DNA of 64,000 nt from the NCBI GenBank assembly GCA_022843485.1, contig JALHNM010000012.1, positions 1 to 64,000 on the forward strand, in the 5' to 3' direction. The stretch is from Fimbriimonadaceae bacterium (lineage in GTDB: Bacteria > Armatimonadota > Fimbriimonadia > Fimbriimonadales > Fimbriimonadaceae). This document shows positions 58,693 to 64,000 of this stretch, in pieces (positions within the stretch are counted from its first letter, which is position 1; each line of letters begins with the position of its first letter). Under the pieces are notes generated by a model that was not told the origin of the DNA, searched no databases, and was given only the letters and a program-made list of their open reading frames with translations. Position numbers and translations under genes: made by a program.

Positions 58693-59635
58693 TTCGCCGC
58701 GTCTTACCGTCGTCTCGAACGAGCAGTCTGTCAGTCAGGCCGTTGGCAACACCCGGCTTCCACCACCGGTCAAGCCAAAGTCTGAGATTGAAGACCCGAT
58801 CGAGCGCGTCCTCGATAAAGTCGCGGACGTAGCCGTGTTGCCCCAGGTTGTCTGTCAAATCATGGCGCTTACTGGGAGCGATGAAGCTTCGGCCGCACAC
58901 CTCGAGCGCGCGATCATCGTAGACCCCGGCTTCACCGTTCGGCTGTTGGCCCAGGCGAACTCGGCTTTCTATGCCTTGCCTCGTAAGATCGTCTCGATCC
59001 GGGAGGCCGTGCTCTTCCTGGGCTTTCGAGAGGTGCGCCAACTCGCTATGGCGGTCGGTGTCTTCGATCTTTTCGTCGGAAAGACCGACCGAGAGTCGCT
59101 CCGACGAAGAGGGTGGTGGAAGCACTCGCTCGAGACCGCCGGCCTCTGCCGAGTCATCGCCGAAGGGGTCAGCGACGTCAGTGGAGACGAAGCATACACG
59201 TGCGGGCTTCTCCACCTTATCGGCAAGACCCTTCTTGACCGGTATGACTCAGCCGAGTACGAAAGGGTTCATAAGGTCGTCGATCAAGGTGCTCCGGACA
59301 TCTTGGCCGAACGTGCGGTGTTCGGGTGCGACCATGTCGCGATCGGTCTTGAGGCCGCGACCCGATGGAGATTTCCTGAGTCCTTACTCATTGGGCTCAA
59401 CTACTTCGCTCCGGCCGAGGATCCGACACCGGAGAACCGGCTTCGGGCCGCGACGGCCTTGGCGAGCCGTGTCGTCAAGCTGAAGCACCAACTGCAGTCA
59501 GGCGAAGAGATTCGGCTCGACCAACTCCCCGTTTGGGCACTCACCGTCCTGGGGATAGACCCTGATTCCATCCCGGAACTCATCCATCGACTTCACGAGA
59601 CCCTCGATGGGGCTAACCAACCTTCGTTCACCTAG
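58685..59635 (+). CDS. HDOD domain signalling protein
   Basis: 316 residues. N-terminal linker, then VADVAVLPQVVCQIMALTGSDEAS and LERAIIVDPGFTVRLLAQANSAFY, SIREAVLFLGFREVRQLAMA: the HDOD pattern. HD-like residues (KHSLETAGLCRVIAE, GLLHLIGKTLLDRY) follow. HDOD proteins act in signal transduction without confirmed enzymatic activity. Overlaps pilB by 8 bases and sits before pilT, so it may regulate the pilus motors. Confidence 0.92.
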   Translation: MPDSPRLTVVSNEQSVSQAVGNTRLPPPVKPKSEIEDPIERVLDKVADVAVLPQVVCQIMALTGSDEASAAHLERAIIVDPGFTVRLLAQANSAFYALPRKIVSIREAVLFLGFREVRQLAMAVGVFDLFVGKTDRESLRRRGWWKHSLETAGLCRVIAEGVSDVSGDEAYTCGLLHLIGKTLLDRYDSAEYERVHKVVDQGAPDILAERAVFGCDHVAIGLEAATRWRFPESLLIGLNYFAPAEDPTPENRLRAATALASRVVKLKHQLQSGEEIRLDQLPVWALTVLGIDPDSIPELIHRLHETLDGANQPSFT

Positions 59636-59645
59636 AGGCAAACCA

Positions 59646-61130
59646 ATGGCAGAGAATTTCAGCTGGGACAAAGTACTTGGGCAGTCGGCTCCTGATCAGT
59701 CGCAGACGCCCCCTCCAAAGAAGGAGATAGACGATATCCTTAAGGAGATCGAGGATCGGGCGGCCAAAGCCCCTCCAGCGGCTCCTCCAGTTGCCCCTCC
59801 CCAGGCTCCGCCGGCCGTAAGTCGAGATGCGGGTACTCCGCAGGTCGAGGCGCCCGCTCTGGAGGTCGTTTCGACCCCTTCGCGATCTCTGATCGACCCC
59901 GAAGTCACCCGAGTCCCGACTGACGACGAAGCCCAGCAGACTTATGTACCGGCTTACGTTCCAAAGGACGTGCGCGAGGTTAAATCTGAAGCGAACCGCT
60001 ATGCCCAGGCGATGGGGCAACCGGCCCTCAGCGTCCAGACTGGCACGCCTGATGCCAAGTCGCTGGACATGGCCCACATCGACGAGCTCCTCCAAGCGAT
60101 GGTCGAGAGGAAGGCGAGCGACCTCCACATCACGGTAAACCTACCTCCGATGGCTCGAGTCGACGGCGAAGTCACCCCGCTCCCGTTCGAGATGGTGACG
60201 CCCGAGATCGCAAAGCGGTTAGTCTACGAGATCTTCTCGGACGACCAACTCAAGAAGTTCGAACAGACCCACGAACTCGACTTCGCCTACTCCGTCAAGG
60301 ACATGGCCCGCTTCCGTGTGAACGCGTACATGCAACGCGGCTCAGTGGCGGCTGCCTTACGCTTCATCCCGAACCGAATCCCTTCCTACGACGAACTTCG
60401 CCTTCCGCCCGTGATCCGGGAGATGGCGAAAAGGAGTTCAGGTCTCGTGCTCGTAACTGGGCCGACCGGCTCGGGTAAATCAACGACCATCGCAGCGATG
60501 ATCGACGATATCAACGCGACCCGGTCCGGGCACATCCTCACGATCGAAGACCCGATCGAGTACCTACACAACCATAAGAAGTGCATGGTGAACCAACGCG
60601 AGATGCACGCGGACACCTACTCGTTCCATAGCGCGCTGCGCGCGGTCCTTCGTGAGGACCCGGACATCATCCTCGTCGGTGAGCTTCGTGATCTCGAGAC
60701 GATCGAGGCAGCCCTCACCCTCGCTGAAACCGGTCACCTCGTGTTCGGAACCCTCCATACGAGGAACGCTCCTTCCACCATAGACCGTATCGTGGACGTC
60801 TTTCCCGCTGACCAGCAGGAACAGATCCGGGTGCTCCTCGCTAACACGATCGAAGGGATCGTGGCCCAGCAGCTCCTTCCCAAACTTGGGGGAGGTCGGT
60901 GCGCGGCGATGGAGATCATGATCGGAATCCCCGCCGTGCGTAACCTGATTCGCGAGGCTAAGACCCACCAGATGTACTCGGTGATCGAGACTAGCCGACA
61001 GATCGGGATGCAGACGATGGACAGCCACCTTGCAGAGCTCTTCCGTAGCGGACAAGTGAGTTACGACGAGTGTCTCCTGCGCTCCGTCGATAAAGAAACG
61101 TTCGCTCGACTCGCGAAGAGCGCGGCGTGA
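59646..61130 (+). CDS. pilT: Pilus retraction ATPase, PilT family, with N-terminal extension
   Basis: 494 residues. Residues 1-145 are a proline/alanine-rich disordered extension (EIDDILKEIEDRAAKAPPAA...). The PilT core begins with MAHIDELLQAMVERKASDLH. Motifs: VTGPTGSGKSTTIAA (Walker A), TIEDPIEYLHNHKKCMVNQR, DPDIILVGELRDLETIEAAL (Walker B) and AETGHLVFGTLHTRNAPSTI. It powers pilus retraction; the extension may bind partners such as the HDOD protein. AGAGG precedes the ATG. Confidence 0.95.
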   Translation: MAENFSWDKVLGQSAPDQSQTPPPKKEIDDILKEIEDRAAKAPPAAPPVAPPQAPPAVSRDAGTPQVEAPALEVVSTPSRSLIDPEVTRVPTDDEAQQTYVPAYVPKDVREVKSEANRYAQAMGQPALSVQTGTPDAKSLDMAHIDELLQAMVERKASDLHITVNLPPMARVDGEVTPLPFEMVTPEIAKRLVYEIFSDDQLKKFEQTHELDFAYSVKDMARFRVNAYMQRGSVAAALRFIPNRIPSYDELRLPPVIREMAKRSSGLVLVTGPTGSGKSTTIAAMIDDINATRSGHILTIEDPIEYLHNHKKCMVNQREMHADTYSFHSALRAVLREDPDIILVGELRDLETIEAALTLAETGHLVFGTLHTRNAPSTIDRIVDVFPADQQEQIRVLLANTIEGIVAQQLLPKLGGGRCAAMEIMIGIPAVRNLIREAKTHQMYSVIETSRQIGMQTMDSHLAELFRSGQVSYDECLLRSVDKETFARLAKSAA

Positions 61131-61149
61131 CCCTCCAATCCGGGCGTGG

Positions 61150-61155
61150 TATCGT
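61150..61155 (+). promoter_or_regulatory. -10 box TATCGT, leaderless cmk
   Basis: TATCGT ends 8 bases before the TTG at 61164. A GTG at 61146 would overlap the box, so TTG is preferred. Confidence 0.4.
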
Positions 61156-61163
61156 TCAGCGTC

Positions 61164-61850
61164 TTGTCTGAAGCGCCACGCCCGGTCATTGCGATCGACG
61201 GACCCGCCGGGGCCGGAAAGTCGACGGTCGCCGGACTGCTCGCAGCTCGGCTGGGTCTTCCCGTCCTTGATACGGGCGCCATGTACCGGGCCCTCGCCCT
61301 TAAGGCGATGCGCTCGCAGACCCCGGTCAACGACGGTCCCGCCCTAGCCCGCCTCCTTGAGTCGACGACCGTCGAGTTCCGTGGGGCCACGGTCCTGCTC
61401 GACGGCGAGGACGTGACAGGCGACGTCCGAACGCTCGAGGTCGGGCAGTTCGCCAGCGAAGCGAGCGTCCACCCCGAGGTCCGCCGGGTTCTCGTCGCCC
61501 GTCAGAAGGCGGTCATCGCCAGCGGCGGGTTCATCTTGGAAGGCCGCGACACGACCACCGTCGTGGCCCCGAACGCAGAAGTGAAGGTGTTCCTCACCGC
61601 GAGCATCGAGGAGAGGGCCCGCCGCCGGTGGCTCGAGATGCGGGCCCGGGGCGACGGGAAGCCTCTACAGGAGGTCGTCCGGGACGTCGTTGAGCGGGAC
61701 CACCGGGACTACACCCGTGCCGACAGCCCGCTTGCACTCGCCGAGGACGCCGCCATCGTCGAGTCCTTCGGCCTCACGCCGGAAGAGGTCGTCGAGCGCA
61801 TCGCGGCCCTCGTCGTGCAGGCCGCATCCCCGGTACCGCCTGGTCCGTAG
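61164..61850 (+). CDS. cmk: Cytidylate kinase
   Basis: 228 residues. IAIDGPAGAGKSTVAGLLAA (P-loop), LDTGAMYRALALKAM (CMP binding), ILEGRDTTTVVAPNAEVKVF, EERARRRWLEMRARG (lid) and RDHRDYTRADSPLALAEDA match bacterial Cmk. The family usually has GRDIGTVV where this has GRDTTTVV. Phosphorylates CMP and dCMP. Probably starts at TTG 61164. Confidence 0.95.
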   Translation: MSEAPRPVIAIDGPAGAGKSTVAGLLAARLGLPVLDTGAMYRALALKAMRSQTPVNDGPALARLLESTTVEFRGATVLLDGEDVTGDVRTLEVGQFASEASVHPEVRRVLVARQKAVIASGGFILEGRDTTTVVAPNAEVKVFLTASIEERARRRWLEMRARGDGKPLQEVVRDVVERDHRDYTRADSPLALAEDAAIVESFGLTPEEVVERIAALVVQAASPVPPGP

Positions 61851-61865
61851 ACCCAAACAGCGACC

Positions 61866-62540
61866 ATGTGGGCCCCCACACCGTTGTCGAACGAGGAGGT
61901 CCTCGAACGCCTCCGCCGCGAGAGCAGGGCCTGGCGACAGAACCGTGCCCTGCTCCACGGCGTGGTCTTGGGATCGCTCGCGCTGTTCTCGGTGCTGTGG
62001 GCGGTCGATTGGATCCGCAACGGCGACCGGCCGGACTTCAGTTCGATCGCAAGTCTCCTCACGGTCTGGGTCTTGGGGTCGCTGATGAGCGAACAGCATA
62101 AGAGGGCCCTCCGCGAGGCGGCCGGGCTTGACGACCCTCGGCTCGTCGGGTTCCTGCTCGAGGCCCTCGAGTGCGACGAGCGCCAGGTGGTCGACCAGGC
62201 CCGGTCAGCGCTCGTACGGCTCCTCCCCCGGCTGGACGAAGACTCAGCAGGCGCCCTAACCCCCGCCCACTGGAGCCTGCTCCTGGCGAACGTCCGCCTC
62301 GGGCGGCCCCCAGAGTTGGTCCGTGCCTGCCTGCCGGCCCTGAAGGCGGTCGGGGGCAAAGAAGCGATCCCCGTCCTTGAACGGTTCGAAGCCGAAGCCC
62401 GTCGCGGCGGCGAGACCAAGCTCGCTGACCTCGCGCTCCTCGCCCTCCCCGATGTGCGGATCAGGGCCGCCCGGGCGATCGTAGTGGCGGCCCAAGACCA
62501 AGCCGACCAGGACGAAGCGCTCCGGCAGGGCCTTCGCTGA
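61866..62540 (+). CDS. Membrane protein with HEAT-like helical repeats
   Basis: 224 residues. Two membrane helices near the N-terminus (LLHGVVLGSLALFSVLWAV and ASLLTVWVLGSLM), then a HEAT-like array of short helix pairs (RQVVDQARSALVRLLPRLDE, LVRACLPALKAVGGKEAIPV, KLADLALLALPDVRIRAARA). Follows cmk by 15 bases on the same strand. Function unknown; the array is probably cytosolic and binds partners. Confidence 0.75.
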   Translation: MWAPTPLSNEEVLERLRRESRAWRQNRALLHGVVLGSLALFSVLWAVDWIRNGDRPDFSSIASLLTVWVLGSLMSEQHKRALREAAGLDDPRLVGFLLEALECDERQVVDQARSALVRLLPRLDEDSAGALTPAHWSLLLANVRLGRPPELVRACLPALKAVGGKEAIPVLERFEAEARRGGETKLADLALLALPDVRIRAARAIVVAAQDQADQDEALRQGLR

Positions 62541-62548
62541 CCCCTGGG

Positions 62549-62554
62549 TATCCT
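62549..62554 (+). promoter_or_regulatory. -10 box TATCCT, leaderless dapA
   Basis: TATCCT ends 6 bases before the ATG at 62561; GAGG also lies directly before the ATG. Confidence 0.5.
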
Positions 62555-62560
62555 GCGAGG

Positions 62561-63472
62561 ATGACGCCCTTCCCCGGGCCCCGCGACTGGGGCCGCCTCC
62601 TGACGGCGATGCTCACCCCGTTCCGGTCGGACGGGAGCGCGAACTGGGACGAGTCGGCGCGGGTCGCCCGGTACCTGGTCGATGTGCAGAAGAACGACGG
62701 TCTCGTCGTCAGCGGGACGACGGGCGAGTCCCCGACCTTGTCGGCGGAGGAGAAGCTCCAGGCCCTCGAGGTCGCCCTCGAGGCGGTCGGCGACCGGGCC
62801 GCCATCGTCTTCGGCGCAGGCACCTACGACACGGCCGAGTCGGTCCACTTGGCCGAGGAAGCGACCCGCCGCGGGGCGCATGGGGTCATGGTCGTCAACC
62901 CCTACTACAACCGGCCGGGGCAGGCCGGGCTCTATGCACACTTCTCCGCCGTCGCGCGGGCGACACCCCTCCCGGTGATGCTCTATAACATCCAACCCCG
63001 CACGTCGATCAACCTGGAGACCCCGACCCTATTGCGGCTGATCGAGGACCACCCGAACATCGTCGCGGTGAAGGAGGCGAGCGGGAACATGGCCCAGATC
63101 GCGGAGGTCGCCGCGAGCGTGCCCGCCGGGTTCCGGGTCTATAGCGGCGACGACGCCCTTACCCTCCCTGTCCTCAGCGTGGGCGGGCACGGGCTGGTGA
63201 GCGTCGCCGCGCACGTCGTGGGGCATCGGCTGCGCGAAGCGATCGACGCCTTCGCCAAGGACCCAGGTCAGTCGTGGTCGGTGGCCCGCGACCTCCACCC
63301 GGTCATCAGGGCCGTCTTCTCCGCCCCGAGCCCGGTGCCGATCAAGTACGCTCTGAGCCTACACGGGTTCGACTGCGAGCGGGTCAGGCTCCCCCTCGTC
63401 CCGCTCTCGGAGGACGAGAAGGCTGGTCTGCGACCGGTTTTCGAGGCCACCAGAGCCCCGGCCCACGCATGA
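62561..63472 (+). CDS. dapA: 4-Hydroxy-tetrahydrodipicolinate synthase
   Basis: 303 residues. VVSGTTGESPTLSAEEK (catalytic Thr), VVNPYYNRPGQAGLYAHF (Tyr), LPVMLYNIQPRTSINL (Tyr and Arg) and VAVKEASGNMAQI (Schiff-base Lys). Condenses pyruvate with aspartate semialdehyde in lysine and diaminopimelate synthesis. The usual YNVPGRT is YNIQPRT here: Tyr and Arg are kept, the Gly is not. Some related enzymes use other aldehydes, but motif content favours DapA. Confidence 0.93.
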   Translation: MTPFPGPRDWGRLLTAMLTPFRSDGSANWDESARVARYLVDVQKNDGLVVSGTTGESPTLSAEEKLQALEVALEAVGDRAAIVFGAGTYDTAESVHLAEEATRRGAHGVMVVNPYYNRPGQAGLYAHFSAVARATPLPVMLYNIQPRTSINLETPTLLRLIEDHPNIVAVKEASGNMAQIAEVAASVPAGFRVYSGDDALTLPVLSVGGHGLVSVAAHVVGHRLREAIDAFAKDPGQSWSVARDLHPVIRAVFSAPSPVPIKYALSLHGFDCERVRLPLVPLSEDEKAGLRPVFEATRAPAHA

Positions 63473-63529
63473 CCCCTCCCGAAGCGAAAGCGGCCACCGC
63501 GCGTCCTTACCGTTCGGAAGTACAACGTC

Positions 63530-64000
63530 ATGCTTGCCACGATGAGTCTTAGCCTTGCCGTCGTCGCCTCCCAGGCCTCGGGGACCCAAGTCACCGTCTA
63601 CAACCAAGGGTTCGCCCTCGTAAAGGAACAACGGAGGCTCACCCTCCGGTCGGGCGTCCAGACCGTGGCCGTCGAGGACGTGGCCGCGATGATCGAGCCG
63701 ACGAGCGTCGGGATCCGGAGCCTGAGCGCGCCCGGGAGCTTCCGGGTGCTCGAACAGAACTACCAGTACGACCTCATTAGTACGACCGCGATCCTGAACA
63801 AGGCAGTCGGCAAGGAGATCGTCTTCAACCGCACCCTCCCGAACGGCCAGAAGGAACGAGTCACCGGCACCCTCATGAGCGCCCCCACCGCCACGGTCGG
63901 CGACGCGGACGGGAACGTCGGTCGCACTTGGAACGGGATGGTCATCCGCACCGACGACGGGCGCATCCTCCTGAACCCAAGCGGGGAGATCGAGGTCGCC
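63530..64000 (+). CDS. DUF4139 domain protein, N-terminal part (runs off the window)
   Basis: 157 codons to the window end, frame open. MLATMSLSLAVVASQASG is a short signal peptide; VTVYNQGFALVKEQRRLTL is the conserved DUF4139-family opening (Y-N-x-G-x-A-L-V-x-E). Then SVGIRSLSAPGSFRVLEQNY. Function unknown; probably an exported or surface protein. The ATG is inferred from the signal sequence. Confidence 0.82.
   Translation, partial: MLATMSLSLAVVASQASGTQVTVYNQGFALVKEQRRLTLRSGVQTVAVEDVAAMIEPTSVGIRSLSAPGSFRVLEQNYQYDLISTTAILNKAVGKEIVFNRTLPNGQKERVTGTLMSAPTATVGDADGNVGRTWNGMVIRTDDGRILLNPSGEIEVA

Overview
The window is about 68-70% GC, densely coded and free of rRNA, phage and insertion-sequence genes. 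The best taxonomic hint is the pair of stand-alone prepilins whose N-termini read AFTLIELLVVIAIIAILAAI and continue LFPVFAQAK, a signature I associate with Armatimonadota, especially Fimbriimonadia-like genomes. A PEP-CTERM protein, DUF4331 and DUF4139 proteins and many small secreted or lipoproteins fit that. The assignment is inference. At least sixteen genes carry a TANNNT box only 6-10 bases before the start codon, so leaderless transcription looks common.

Layout. 0-2.6 kb: end of an unknown gene, an M42 aminopeptidase, and a small lipoprotein whose heavy-metal-binding CxxC motif is written TGA-x-x-Cys with a bacterial SECIS-like hairpin just downstream (probable selenoprotein). 2.6-10.8 kb (minus): a methylmalonyl-CoA operon with acyl-CoA transferase, biotin carboxyltransferase, biotin carrier, epimerase, both mutase subunits and a second VOC protein. 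The 5S-type carboxyltransferase subunit that would complete a transcarboxylase is at 33.9-35.3 kb with a small OadG-like partner. 11-16 kb: GH13 amylase, GlmS, an aspartoacylase-like enzyme. 16-20 kb: a DUF4331/prepilin/TPR-lipoprotein run.

19.8-30.3 kb is an accessory stretch in which most intergenic gaps hold dispersed structured repeats: family A (imperfect inverted repeats ending in GGCCGGGCCACCCG), family B (four consecutive GC hairpins with three-base loops) and family C (two copies of a perfect 20-bp inverted repeat built from 9-mers phased at 11 bp). Between them lie AraC and ArsR-like regulators, VOC proteins, hydrolases and a PEP-CTERM protein.

35.4-41.8 kb (minus) is the most system-like locus: an ECF sigma factor translationally coupled to a TPR-CHAT protease, then a 182-residue cytosolic protein coupled to a secreted S8 protease, then a secreted repeat protein. 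Its parts resemble the TPR-CHAT/sigma logic of type III-E CRISPR loci, but there is no CRISPR array here. 41.9-64 kb is mostly housekeeping: a divergent pyruvate kinase, DtxR-type regulator, tRNA-Lys(CTT), adenosine deaminase, M17 aminopeptidase, a RimK-RCK_C fusion with a RimB-like protease, a second prepilin, gatB, DivIVA, tRNA-Leu(CAG), pilB-HDOD-pilT, cmk, dapA and the start of a DUF4139 protein.
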